Made by a program: the position numbers and the translations under genes
Part shown: positions 23,056 through 34,823 of the stretch, piece after piece
Layout: every line of letters starts with the position of its first letter
How positions within the stretch are numbered: the first letter of the stretch is position 1
Notes under the pieces: generated by a model
What the model saw: only the letters and a program-made list of their open reading frames with translations
The model's database searches: none
What the model was told of the DNA's origin: nothing
DNA from: Diphasiastrum complanatum
Lineage: Eukaryota; Streptophyta; Lycopodiopsida; Lycopodiales; Lycopodiaceae
NCBI GenBank assembly: GCA_029204225.1
Contig: CM055092.1
Span: 38,821,800-38,885,799 of the forward strand
Length of the DNA: 64,000 nucleotides
Direction of reading: 5' to 3'

Positions 23056-23311
23056 CGTAACCTCAAGAAAAAATCAACTACGTACTTATGCTAAGCATAG
23101 AACCGTTCAAATAGTTAACACCACACTAAATGTGTTCCTCAAACATAATTGCAACCTATGCTAGTCATAGAACAAATAAAAACCTATGCGAACCTCAATA
23201 GACGCACACAGAAAAACCAACTAAATGCAAATGAGCAACAAGCCTCAAAAGTAACTGGTTAATAAAAATTTTCGACGACTACCATGCCTTAAATACTATC
23301 TGGCAGCATTC

Positions 23312-23356
23312 TTAGGGTTAGGGTTAGGTTTAGGTTTAGGGTTAGGGTTAGGTTTG
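23312..23356. repeat. Interstitial telomere-like repeat
   Basis: TTAGGG and TTTAGGG units mix for about 44 bp, followed by a GC-rich stretch (about 23357-23455) unlike its surroundings. Plant telomeres are usually TTTAGGG. The mixed units suggest degeneration or repair by telomerase-like filling. Confidence 0.85.
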
Positions 23357-23494
23357 GACTGTCCGGGCTAATACTCGAGGTCGGTGTGGGGTGAGGTGAG
23401 TCGCGGCAACTTGGTCCGGAAGTAAGTTGGAGGACTGGCGTGAGACGGGGGTCTCGAAAAAAAATTTATTTAAGGACCATAGTCCAAGCATAAC

Positions 23495-23677
23495 TTACCT
23501 CATTTGCGAATTCAGAAGCACACATGCTGCCAGAGCAATCGCTATGACCAAGTCACGGATTTCTATAAGACTTCGCATACGTTCATTTTCTACCTTTGCT
23601 CTATGCTTAGCATGCGTAATAAATTCTTGTATTAGAAAATATTCATATTTTAATTTGTATTCATCTTCTTGCAACAT
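23495..23677 (-). other. Small open frame within palindromic repeats, doubtful
   Basis: A 60-codon minus-strand frame encodes a charged segment (HAKHRAKVENERMRSLIEIR) and a hydrophobic tail (LVIAIALAACVLL). Part of it is the palindrome translated. It could be a first exon of the transposon-like gene or chance. Confidence 0.2.
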
Positions 23678-23887
23678 GGGTAACCTATGCTTAGCATAGG
23701 TGCCTACACCAGTCCTCTCCTTTAACCTATGCTGAGCATAGATTGTGCTCGGGTCCTTAGTAATATCCTATGCTCAACATAGGACTCCGGCTTAGCATAT
23801 CCTATGCTTAGCATAGGGTTCCTCTTCCAACCTATGCTTAGCATAGGTTAGCAAGCAAATAGCAAAGACATCCTATTCTCAACATAG

Positions 23888-24010
23888 ATTGTAATATGCG
23901 GTATAATTTTTTGTGTGGGTGCTGCAGAAGGACATTTGGAGGCATTGCTTTACAAAATTGCAGAATTTCGCAATAGGCTAATGAGAATGTCATCGATTTC
24001 AGTGATTTGT
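23888..24010. repeat. Detached fragment of the MTPSL upstream region
   Basis: Highly similar to 8250-8370 and 54660-54790 but not followed by an MTPSL gene. From 24011 to 24680 I see no gene or recognisable repeat. Confidence 0.75.
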
Positions 24011-24680
24011 ATGAAAAGCATGGAAATATGAGTGGCAAAGAAAAAAAATATTCAAGACGAGAGTAAAAAAAGGCAAGAAATATTATTGGCACAAGGGGAT
24101 GGGATGTACACTACATCATACTTAGGTACAATGGTTGAAGGACAATAATGAGAACACAATTGATGATGGTGGGTAGCATCTACCAAGTAGTTGAAACAAT
24201 GCCATCCATCGCATTCATAGTGTACCTTACTACAATCAAATCTAAAACAACCGCAATCTTAAATTCAATAGGCACCTAAGACAATGATAAATTGATGAGT
24301 TTTTTTTGCTAATTGAAGACTACAGATCTATTGTGATTCTCATCAATCCTCTTGTTATGTTCAATTTAATGTTTAAAGTTTAAATTTCGTAGTATATGTG
24401 CCTTGTACCATGTGATGGATATTCTTTCAAGAAGGGTGTAGTGAGCATGTAAACCTTAGATTTTGAACACCACCATTGCTAGTTCATCTCAAGCTTCAAG
24501 ATAGGCACTAAATAAATTAGAAGATGCCTATTGCATACAATTGTGAATTTCAAGTTATGTTTCTTGTGAGGGGCAGGCGGGTAATAACTAAGACAACCTT
24601 CAACTAGAAGACTTTTATTGCAAATGTACTTAATCATTGAGACTTAATGCAAGTGCTAGCTTATGTTTTGTATTTTGGAG

Positions 24681-25337
24681 TGTGAGAAATTGGCAAAAAT
24701 CTAGCTTGGTATTTTTTATGATAGAAGTTTGTAAGTGAATCTCACATGTGTGAAAGATGTTCCCACGTGTGGAGAATTGTAAAGTAAATCAAAATGTTTG
24801 ATATAGGGGTCTCATATAATTTAATAGTCAAGCATTTAGGTGTAGGATGTTGATAGGGTCAAATTTGGCATAGATGGCAAATTATCCATTTCCACTTGTA
24901 ATGCCACTATTGAGCCAAAAAAGAGTAGGAGGCCAAACTCATGCCAATAAGAGTGTAGACAAGTGTAATGCTTTTGTTTGATGAAGTCTAAGAGGTCCAA
25001 TAGGATTTAGAGGTGGAACCATGAGTGGTCCAATAGAATTTGAGGTTTGCTTGAAAATGGTCCAATAGAATTTAGAGGTGCATGGATCAATGGTCCAATA
25101 GGATTAAGAGGTGGCAAAGTGTGGTCCAATCATAGTTAAGCAGGTCAATTACTTTTGGAACACTTCCCATATGTGTGAGTGAGAGTTGGAAATGATTGAA
25201 TGCATAAAGTAATGTGTTTTTGCCATAGGATCTAAGATTGATCTTGAATCTCAATCTAGTCTTGATCTTGGTGCATCTACACACCTTAGGAGATCACAAG
25301 TACATGTTGTGCACAATCCACACGTATGAAATCAACA
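24681..25337 (+). repeat. 5' LTR of Copia family 2
   Basis: Starts TGTGAGAAATTGGC and ends GAAATCAACA. Length is 657 bp. It includes TTCCCACGTGTGG, a motif also present in the family 1 LTR. It lacks an insertion of about 165 bp found in the 3' LTR. Confidence 0.92.
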
Positions 25338-25350
25338 TGGTATCAGAGCC
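25338..25350 (+). other. Copia primer-binding site
   Basis: TGGTATCAGAGCC directly follows the 5' LTR. It is complementary to the 3' end of initiator tRNA-Met, the standard plant Copia primer. Confidence 0.95.
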
Positions 25351-26087
25351 TACCTAAGACTACCATGCATTTTGATCCATTTAAGTGAAAACTATTCAAA
25401 AATCTTGAGCTAGAAATTGTCAAAATCCATTTTCCTAGCTATCTTTTTTAATTTTGGATCAAAAGAGATCAATAGGGCATTGATTGGTTCTGACCTGGTA
25501 TTGTACGGATTCAGGTGCTCAGACATGTGTGAGGAACTTCCAATTTCAGTTTGGGAGTTCTCTTTCATGTTTGAACCAAAAATCTTGCTAGATAGCTTGT
25601 TTTGAAGCTATTTTTGTCTAGTTTCTGATGCAATCAGTTTCATTCCATTTGGTTGTGCCAATTAAAAGTTATAATCTTTTGAAGAGGGTTAGGTAGGGCA
25701 CCTAGTGGAAACATTTGGTTTGGTCAAGAGATTGCTTGTTTGATCCAAAATCACAGTTGAATGCTTAGCAATCTCCTCTGTATGTGATCTAGGAACTGTT
25801 TTGAGATCTTAGCCATTTTGTTTCAAAGCAATATCATTGTATTTGAGTCAAATTTGGTTTCTTAGTGTATTTCACACGTGCTAAGAGTGTTTGATCCTAA
25901 CGTTGCCCATACTCCATTTGATGTGAAGTTGATCTAGTTTTGGAGAGATTGAGATAGATAGTGAGAATCATCTCACAGTTTGTTGCAAGATCTTGCATAG
26001 GAGATGGTAGCACACCATTATTGGATCCTATAGGAGAGAGAAACAACATTTTTTTTCATCACTTTTATTTATCTCCACTTTACATGA

Positions 26088-28060
26088 CTTCAGTGAGTTC
26101 ATACTTGTTGCAACCAAGTGAGAGATTGTCTACTTCCAATTATTCAATATGGAAGTTGAGGATGGAGTCCATGTTGATACTCCAAGATGTGATGGACATT
26201 GTACTTGGGATTGAGGAGGAGCCTCAAGTCCTTCAAGAAGTACAAGAATACAAGAAGAGAGCTAGGATGGCTCTCCATTACATTAAGATGAATGCCTCTA
26301 ATGAGATATTGAGGTGAGACTGGTGATTGTTCTACATCCAAGGAAGCTTGGGATTGTCTCAAGTCCATCTGTGAGGCTAAGAACACCTCTAGGATCCTCA
26401 CTCTTAGAAATCAAATCTTCCAAACTAGTCAAAAGAGTGATGAGAGTGCATCTAATTATGTTTTGAGAGTCAAGGATATTCATAGGGAGCTTGCATGTAT
26501 TGGTGACTCAATCAATCAAAGTGAGCTAGTCCAAGTCATTCTCAATAACTTGAGAGATGAATATGACAGCCTTGTCCAATCCTATGCCATTAAGGAGGAG
26601 CTACCAAGTTTGGAGGCCTTTCAAAGTGTGATTATTTCTGAAGAATCAAGACAAGAGCACAAACTCTTGAGGATGGACAAGCTATCACTCAATCATGATG
26701 ATGGCAAAGTTCTATTTCCCAAGCACAAAGAGGGGAGTAAAAAGCAGCACCATCACTTCTCTAATGACAAAGATAAAGACCAAGATGGAGAGGAGGAGGA
26801 GGATACCTCTCATGCTTCTACTTCAAATCTCAAGAAGAAGAAGATCAAGTGCTTTTATTGTGGCAAGAAAGGCCATTATGCCACCAATTGCTTAACGAAG
26901 AAGAATCAACTCAATCAAGCCAGCATCACCAATGAGAAAGAAGACTATACTGCAAGTGATGGAGAAGGCTCTCTTATGACATCAAGCTTCTCCTCTTCCA
27001 CCTTCAACAAGGATGACTCATGGTATATTGATCGTGGAGCATCTTCACATATGTGTGGCTCCAAGCACTTTTTTCATCTATTATGCCTGACGATGGAGGC
27101 AAGAAGACCATATACATTGCAAGTAAGCATGAGTGCAATATTAAAGGAGTAGGGATTATTCCCTTGAAACTTGCATCTTCTAAAGGTCTCTTTCTCAACA
27201 ATGCTCCTTTTGTCCCAAAGCTTACAAAGAACATCTTAAGTGTTGGCCAACTTCTTGATAGTGACTTTGATGTCAATTTCAATATTGACAATTGTGTGAT
27301 CAAGAAGGATGGTGAGATCCTTGCATATGGATCAAGATTTGAAGGCATCTACAAATTGGATCCAAGTGAGAGTGCAAAATCTCTTGATTTTTCTTATATG
27401 TCCAATATTTCAAAGGAGGATGATCACACAAGATGCACATATCTTCTCTCTTCAAGTATTATGGTGTATGATTATTCCTTATTATTCAAAGCATATGTTG
27501 AGAAGAAATTATCATTGAAGATCAACGCTTTGAGGAGTATTGGAGCTCTTGAAGGAATAGCACCATATGAAGTTTTATTCAAGATGAAGCCTAAGGTTGA
27601 TCACCTTAGTGAACTTGGTAGTGCTTGCTTTGCACATATTCCCTTGGAAACAAGGAAGAAGGATGATCCAAGCTCATGGATCATGATTGGATACTCATCC
27701 ATCAAGGAGGCCTTTAGTGTCTTTACACTCTCTATTTCAAAAGTGATTGTGAATAGAGATGTTATGTTGCATGAAGATTCAATATTGGAAGTGGCCGAGA
27801 TCAAGGTTTCTCAAGAAGCATCACAAGTTATCTTTTTTGAAGGTATTCAAGTTATGATGGGGCCAAGGCGTGAGAAGTTTCTTCTTCATATAATTTCAAG
27901 AAGATCTTCAAGATGCATGGTCGAGTCTTTATGGCTCACTTTACATGGCAAAGAGGGGCATCTTTCATGTTGTTTGTACTACAACACATTCATATATGCT
28001 TCTCTTCCTTTGCTTGAAATGCTATCTTGCTTCATTGAATTTTTTGGATCTCAAAGTTGA
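26088..28060 (+). pseudogene. Copia gag-protease-integrase polyprotein, frameshifted and deleted
   Basis: Gag begins near 26088 (LQPSERLSTSNYSIWKLRME). A frame break at about 26315 precedes DIHRELACIGDSINQSELV. The CCHC knuckle is CFYCGKKGHYATNC (about 26850-26895). The protease motif is changed to WYIDRGASSHM, with Arg in place of Ser next to the catalytic Asp. After GVGIIPLKLASSKG and ILSVGQLLDS comes a deletion that removes the HxLGHP region and most of the integrase core, resuming at CTYLLSSSIMVYDYSLLFKA. The integrase C-terminal part (PLETRKKDDPS, IGYSSIKEAFSVF) is present. 28079-28573 is an open frame I do not recognise. Confidence 0.88.
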
Positions 28061-28782
28061 AGAAAAGCTATACTAGTTTTGTATGATGCTTATGGTATGG
28101 ACATGTTTCTTGTCATTATTAACTTAGATATGTTTCCAATACTTTTTGAAAGCAAGATATTGTATTGTCAAAAGTATGCTCTTGGTTCTAGTAAGAACAA
28201 GATTGAGCTTGGTACTCACTTTTTTGAAAATCATGTTTTCACATGTTTTGAGGCAAATTGTAAACTCATCTTGAGATTAAGTGAAGCATCCAAAGTGGAC
28301 ACTTACATCCTTGAGAGAGTAACTAGCCTAAAAAAGATCAAGGTAGTCTTTGATATCAAGATTAGATCCATCATGGATATAGTTCATTGTATGTGGACTA
28401 GTCAAGCTAGAAAGCATAATCTTGATAATAATCTTGTTTCACATCTTATGATCTTGATCTCCATGATCCTTATGAGGCTTGGAAGCCTCATATTTCTTTA
28501 TTTATGGTGCATTTGTCATGCAACTGGAACTTTCAAAGCAAAGATCCTCATCAAGCATGGAGGAAGCCCATGATCATAGTGGCATATTGGTGGAGCACTC
28601 TTCAAAGGCATTGGCAAGAGATCTCTACCAAAGAGATCTTATCATGGATATGGTGAGGGTGCTACTATGATGGATCCCTTGGCTGATCTTCACTTCTTCT
28701 GCATACCAAAGGATCCACTCAAAAAGATTTACTAACTTCTCAAGTGATCTAGTACCTTTCCAAGCTATTTTTCGAGGAGGAG

Positions 28783-29605
28783 TGTGAGAAATTGGCAAAA
28801 ATCTAGCTTGGTATTTTTTATGATAGAAGTTTGTAAGTGAATCTCACATGTGTGGAGGATGTTCCCACATGTGGAGAATTGTAAAGTAAATCAAAATGTT
28901 TGATATAGGGGTCTCATAGAATTTCATAGTCAAGCATTTAGGTGTAGGATGTTGATAGGGTCAAATTTGGCATAGATGGCAAATTATCCATTTCCACTTG
29001 TAATGCCACTATTGAGCCAAAAAATAGTAGGAGGCCAGACTCATGCCAATTAGAGTGTAGACAAGTGTAATGCTTTTCTTTGATGAAGTTTAAGAGTTCT
29101 AATAGGATTTAGAGGTGGAACCATGAGTGGTCCAATAGAATTTGAGGTTTGCTTGAAAATGGTCCAATAGAATTTAGAGGTGCATGGATCAATAATCCAA
29201 TAGGATTAAGAGGTGGCAAAGTGTGGTCCAATCATAGTTAAGCATAGTGGTAGCTCATGGACCTACTAGTATCACTGTACTCCTCATTTGGATCTAATTG
29301 ATTTTGAGATTGAGTGGATTTTGAGTGTAAGTGATTTCCTAGCTTTCTCTCTCTACCCGAGAGCTATTGATGATTTTCTCTCTCTACTCGAGGAGATCAG
29401 CTTGTTTTTACTTAGATTACTTTTGGAACACTTCCCATATGCGTGAGTGAGAGTTGGAAGTGATTGAATGCATGTAGTAGTGTGTTTTTGCCATAGGATC
29501 TAAGATTGATCTTGAATCTCAATCTAGTCTTGATCTTGGTGCATCTACACACCTTAGGAGATCACAAGTACATGTTGTGGACAATCCACACGTGTGAAAT
29601 CAACA
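28783..29605 (+). repeat. 3' LTR of Copia family 2 with an internal insertion
   Basis: Same ends as the 5' LTR but 823 bp long. An extra ~165 bp at about 29247-29411 (from ATAGTGGTAGCTCATGGACC to TTTTTACTTAG) is missing from the 5' LTR. The insert has CTCTCTCTAC direct repeats. Confidence 0.9.
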
Positions 29606-30850
29606 AGAGGCACCTCCAAAGGCAAAATGTTCATGTAAATTCAGGACAATAATTTTTTGTAACCCTTGTTAGCACAATTCTAACGTGGATATCCAATAAA
29701 AGGTTTTCACACAACTTACAACGCATGAAATTTTGAAGGAATGTGCATATGGGTAAAAGCATGGTTTGGTGGTACAACATGGACTTTCAAGGACACTACC
29801 TTTTTTGGGTAGAAATGCACTTTTGTATTATTATACACTATTTTTAACTAATACATTTGAAAGCACTTTTGTCATAACTTTGCAATTGTATGTCGAAAGT
29901 ATGTCATGTAACATATCATTGGAAAGAATTTGTCAAGCGCTTCCTAACGCATCATACTCCGCTAAAATTGGAATTACCACTAAAAAATTAATGTGGACTC
30001 AAATTTTTTTTAATGTGGACTCAAAAAATTATGATTAATAAAATCCCCATACTTTTGACTTGCCATAACTTTTTAACCGTAGCTCGGAAGTATGTCATCT
30101 AATGATAATTGGAAAGCGCTTTCTAATGCACTAAACTCTGCTAAAATTGGACTTACCACTAAAAAGTTATGTCATTTTTAATGTGGACTCAATACAATTT
30201 ATTAGTAATAAAATCCCCAAAATTTGAAATGTACTACTAAAAGGTACAATGAAAAATGGATTCTTTTTTTGTACCACCACTCAATGCTTTTAGCCATATG
30301 TGGGTGGACAACCAATAACAACCTTCCACAAGGTCCATAGCTTGTTATTGACTAATGATGGATGTTTAAATGCACATATTGTACTATGGAATGGGCCGGT
30401 CGGGCACAGGCCATAATGCCCGGTTCAGCTTTCCAAAAATTTTCAGTCTTAGCCCCTCCGGAAGGGAATGGGCCGGGCACAAGCCATTATGCCTAGCCCA
30501 TTCCCTTCCGAATTGTTGTGTAATGGATTGTTGGACCTTTTTTAGACCAATCCGACATTGCCATGTGGCAAGCGCAGGCAGAATCAAAACTAAAAAAATT
30601 AAAACAATCTGACACTGTCACGTGGCAAGTGCGGGCCTGATGCCTGACACATAGGCAAAATCAGCACAAATAAAAAAAGTTTATATGACTATTTTACTTT
30701 TTAATGAGACAAAAAAATGGAGAGAATAGTCACCAACAATCTATTACGTAAGAAAACAAAAACGATGTGGTATCGTACCACAAAGGCCTTGCCATGTCAT
30801 AATAACATGAATCCTAAAATTTTAGGAGTATTTTAAAGTGTTTTTTATAT
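29606..30850. other. Non-coding repeat-rich spacer
   Basis: Contains degenerate copies of the CTTGCCATAACTTTTTAACC repeat (about 29866-30185) and a 15-bp perfect inverted repeat, CGGAAGGGAATGGGC/GCCCATTCCCTTCCG (30459-30473 and 30496-30510). A segment at 30750-30825 resembles the MTPSL 3' flank. No protein-coding gene is recognised. Confidence 0.55.
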
Positions 30851-30852
30851 GC

Positions 30853-31985
30853 AATCCTTGGTGATACTAAGCGTTCTTCTAAGTCATTGAGTTTATTTAC
30901 TTTGGTCAATGCCTTATTGGTGGAATACTTCATTGGTGATGCATATTCAAGCAACATTTCTTTTGATATTCTAGCTTTGCAAGATTTGCATATGTTTTGT
31001 ACATGGCTGTCGGTTATTTATTTTTTGTCAAATAATTTATTTTTTCTAAGTAATTGATCGATCTCTCTATCAAAACGAACGCATCTTGTTTTAGGAGAAT
31101 CGTTGTTTCTTTCTTTGTACTTTGCAATTTTTTTGAAATTTCCTCCATGTTTTTGTATGAAATCTTCAACAAATATTTCTTGCTCATTGAAATTGCTCAA
31201 TGGATTCATTATAGTGTGTTTCACTTCGTTTAGTAGTTGATGATATTCATTTGTTTTTATGTACTTTCTCGAGTACTAAATAATGTTGTTGTTTGATAGT
31301 TGCGAGTCTTGATGGACTTGCTTAAATTTGTTAACAACTGACATTTCTTACAAGTAGTGAAATTGATTTACTAGAGAGTGTAGATTTTGTTTCATTGTTT
31401 CTGTCCATTTGTATTGCTTTCATTTTTTGTTGTTTGATGAGATACGCGGTTCTATGGTTGTTCTCATTTTTTGTTGTTTGATGAGATACACGGTTCTATG
31501 GTTGTTCTTGATTCTTTTCAAGAATATACTTTTGCTTTGTTGTCAATATTTGCTTGTGTAATGATGATTTTTTTGCTCCAATTGGATTGATGCATGTCAC
31601 AATTTCTTGAATTGCTGTTGCTGAATCGGTGTCACAGTGATATACTACTAACGTATAATTCATGCATTTGCAAAACCAAAACAAACGAAAGCTCACATTG
31701 TATTGGCAATTGATTGTCGTTGTTGGTAATAAGTTTTATGTATGTTTCGAATGATGTGATTTGCTCATATTGGATTTTAAAAATTGGATTGTTTTTGTAC
31801 TGTTCTTTCCAAATTGTAGTATCACAATCATTTTCTCTTAAACTTAACAAAATGCATTGCACAACATTTGTTCGAATGTTGTTTGATGGAATATGATAGA
31901 AATGAAAAGACGTTGAAAATGTTATGATTGACTTCATAAACAAAAAAAAATTCAGGATCTCTATAGTCTCTTGGTCCATAGCCAT
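30853..31985 (-). pseudogene. Helitron-type protein, N-terminal fragment
   Basis: On the minus strand, several frames lead into ICKSCKARISKEM, EYASP, NKALTKVNKLNDLEERLVSP. The pattern CxxC...P..N.L..L..LEERL(I/V)(A/S)PR is typical of the region before the Rep domain in Helitron Rep-helicase proteins. The upstream part (LRENDCDTTIWKEQY, IVTCINPIGAKKS) is broken by stops and I cannot place it precisely. A 44-bp tandem duplication (TTTGTTGTTTGATGAGATAC) lies at about 31424-31511. The C-terminal end overlaps 44276-44358, the start of the second Helitron fragment. Neither Rep nor helicase domain is present. Confidence 0.65.
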
Positions 31986-32007
31986 TTGTGCAAATATTGC
32001 TGGTCAT

Positions 32008-33174
32008 TGTGGTTGTAAAAGAAGATAAGATACTATGCTTCTCAAGTTAAGAAGAAAATAACTGAAACTTGACAATTGAATTGACTATAATGATAAACTT
32101 GTTTAATTCGATATTTGCTTTAATCTACTAGGACTAATTGACATTGTCCATTTTACTTGGCACAATGTTCACGATCAGTATTCACAATATTCATGATCAT
32201 TATTCACAACATTCACGATGAAAATCTTAAAATCTATGTTTCTCAGTTTCTCAGAATCTCAGTTAATCTCAGTTTCTTAAGATCTCAGTTTCTCAGTTTC
32301 TTAGAATCTCAGTTTCCCAATTTCTCAATATTCTTAATTACAACGATTACAAATCATCAAAAAAGTAATCTTCAGGACGCATCTCTGAAAATTCATCATC
32401 CAATATGGAAGATATTTCCTGCAAACAAAAAAACAATTGCAAAATTATAATTAGATAGAGATCAGTTCTTATTGGTGAAAACTTATTGATGAATTATATA
32501 TGTCACAAAACACAAAATCAATCGCTGTGAAGAGTCAAGCACAGCTTGCATTCATAACTACACATTTATCGACCAGTTAAAAGCTTTATCTATATTAATA
32601 TGTGCATGCTCATGTGCACACACATGTAGCATAACATTGACAAAAATGTCAATTCAATGCCAGTTGTTTCATGAGTTGGCAAAAAATCAGCGCTTCAAAG
32701 AAGTCGTACAACAATAAACCAATTAATATAGATATCATCAATTGAGTTTGTCAAAAGAATAAAAAATAGAAATAGGGTGTATCTAAATTAAGATAGCAGA
32801 TGGATTTGTAGGCTGATAAGAATTCAATGCTTTGAACTATTAAGAAAATGATATAAAAAACGTCACATCAGAATATAGTAGTTGTTTTTTGATAATTGCA
32901 TGGAGAAAGCAAGCTATTAACAAGATGCCTCTCGCGGGATCTCATGGTTACAAATATCACTACATTCATTTGCGCAATAAACAACATTAATAACACTTCA
33001 CCACAAATACTATTTTTGCGTGACATTTATTGATCCTTGAGAGATCCACAAGATTGAATTTTGCTTCGTCTGATGCCTTGCAATTTCCAAAACCATTGCC
33101 AAAAGGACTCATTTATGAAGTTGAGATATGCACTTGGTGTTGTAGATAGATTTATTCCAGATTTGCCAAACTAG
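32008..33174 (+). repeat. Module B, deleted copy
   Basis: Starts at TGTGGTTG. Contains a shorter minisatellite (about 32228-32333), an SF3A2 stub (32524-32559, minus), the spacer, a 48-bp laccase stub (33048-33095) and the last 26 codons of Copia RNase H (33097-33174, plus). Comparison with 2917-5605 shows at least two large internal deletions. The same LTR follows. Confidence 0.8.
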
Positions 33175-33188
33175 ATTTTGAGGAGGAA

Positions 33189-33948
33189 TGTTGAAATTGT
33201 CAAATTCTAGCTTTTGATCTATGATTATTTGTACATAACTTGATACCGCACGTGTGGAGCCTGTTCCCACCTGTGGATGATAGTATTTAATGCATTTATT
33301 TTTAGTTAGATAGAAAAAAGTCTTGTTTGACACTAGAGAAATGCTAGTCAAGTAGGATATTGCCATTTGGCACCATTTTACTAGTTGATCAAGCATTCTC
33401 ATGTGAATAGTGGCTGGTTCCCATGTGTGAGAGGTTGTTCCGACGTGTGTACATATATGGAAAATGTCAATAGCCTATCGTGGGAGTTGATTTTGTAAGT
33501 TCCTAAAAGTTACAAAAATTACTTCAAATCAAGTAAAATCATGGTGAGGCAATGGCATCAAGTTAGGAATCAAAGAGGTGAGTGCTTATCTAGTAGTGAT
33601 TGGTGGATCTGAAGTGATGTGGCATTTTCCACAACATGCTGAATCAACATATCAAGTTGAAATGTACTTGATCTATATATAGATCATTATTGTGAATATT
33701 AAATTTGATGAGAGATCTTGATTTTGTGACAAATCCATGTTATTTTCACTATTTGTGTTGTCCATAGGTAATTTACTTCACTCTCTCTCGACTTTCTGTA
33801 CAGTGATAGGTTTTGACATGTGTGAGGCTGCTCATCCATTACTTTGATCAATTCCCATCATGATCTTACTAGTTAAGTGCATAAAGTTGATCTAAATCAA
33901 GATCTAAACATTAGATTTGTGGATGATCAATCTAACTGGCATGAAACA
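33189..33948 (+). repeat. Copia LTR, family 1, upstream of MTPSL copy 2
   Basis: Begins TGTTGAAATTGTC and ends ATGAAACACC-side at AAACA. About 760 bp, with small internal changes compared with 5620-6378. About 130 bp beyond it the sequence jumps directly into MTPSL upstream DNA at TTTCA|CACCCGAC. Confidence 0.85.
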
Positions 33949-34814
33949 CCTCTTGTGGATCGATTGTATATCCATTCTTGGTCCTAAATTCAGAATTTTT
34001 CAACAACGCCCAAATGTGAGAGCACCTTAGAATTGCCATCTTATTCTATAGATGCAATTTGTGCATATGGAGGAAAAATTGCATGTCATTTCACACCCGA
34101 CATTGCACAACCTTCCTCAATCCTTCCACCCTAGTCAATTGGCCCGAAGGCGAGAAGGAGAGACTTTTGCACCTAATTGCCTGCCATTTGGGGCAAAGTA
34201 ATGGTACGGGATGAGAAGACTTGAAATTGTAAGCTGAGCTTGGTGGGTCCTCCCATGAAGCCCATTTTAATAAGAGTATGAGACATGTATTGCACCTGCT
34301 CATGAAATCAAAGATTGTACTCGTGGGTCACAATCACCTTTCCGGGCTTCTCACGATCCATCCCCTTCGCATTTGCTACAACCATTGCTACCACAGGCTT
34401 CTCCTCCTTCACATGAGCCTGGAGGAAGAATTGTTCCGTGTGCAAAACAGCTGCTGCTGGAACAGATCAGGACAACGTGTGCTACATGATCAGTGCTGCA
34501 GATTGAAGAAGTTAACTGGTGCAGGCGCGGCGGGGACAATTTTGGATGACCAGTAGTTCACAGGTCATGAAAGCTTCAAGATACACGTGAAAGTTACGGA
34601 AAGACTCACAATATACAAACCTGTTGTTGGGGACAACGGTTGGGTTTTTTTTGCCTCATGGGAACTTGGAATGGGTGATTGAGAATCAGAAGCCAATGGC
34701 AATATTGGCCCATCAGCAGCAGATTTGGGTCGTGCGTGAACCGCGTGCAATTTGCCGTGTGTCAGGGGCATTAGGCTTGTAGAAGAGTGACCATAGGCAC
34801 ATATGGGCTTAGCT

Positions 34815-34823
34815 CTATAAAAG
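34815..34823 (+). promoter_or_regulatory. TATA box of MTPSL copy 2
   Basis: CTATAAAAG in the same conserved context as copy 1. The upstream block at 34091-34215 is present once. Deletion has brought an LTR to about 870 bp upstream. Confidence 0.65.

Larger units (their letters stand above)
23086..23890. repeat. Palindromic 17-mer repeat cluster
   Basis: Copies of CCTATGCTNAGCATAGG, an 8-bp perfect inverted repeat around one base, occur near 23688, 23731 (one change), 23768, 23801 and 23832. Degenerate forms lie near 23086, 23155, 23600 and 23870. They sit just upstream of the DUF7869-type gene. Dense short palindromes next to a transposase-like gene resemble subterminal binding sites of DNA transposons; that role is inference. 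Confidence 0.75.
24681..29605 (+). mobile_element. Copia element with two LTRs but no reverse transcriptase
   Basis: The element has a 5' LTR, a primer-binding site, gag-protease-partial integrase, a purine tract (CGAGGAGGAG) and a 3' LTR. The internal part is only about 3.4 kb. After the integrase C-terminal region near 27800 there is no recognisable RT or RNase H before the 3' LTR, so the element cannot copy itself without help. The flanking 5-mers (TGGAG, AGAGG) do not form a target duplication, which suggests inter-element recombination or decay. Confidence 0.9.

Noticed and set aside
23688-23890. A CRISPR-like array of spaced palindromic repeats
   Set aside because: Spacing is irregular, repeats vary, and the context is a plant nuclear transposon region.
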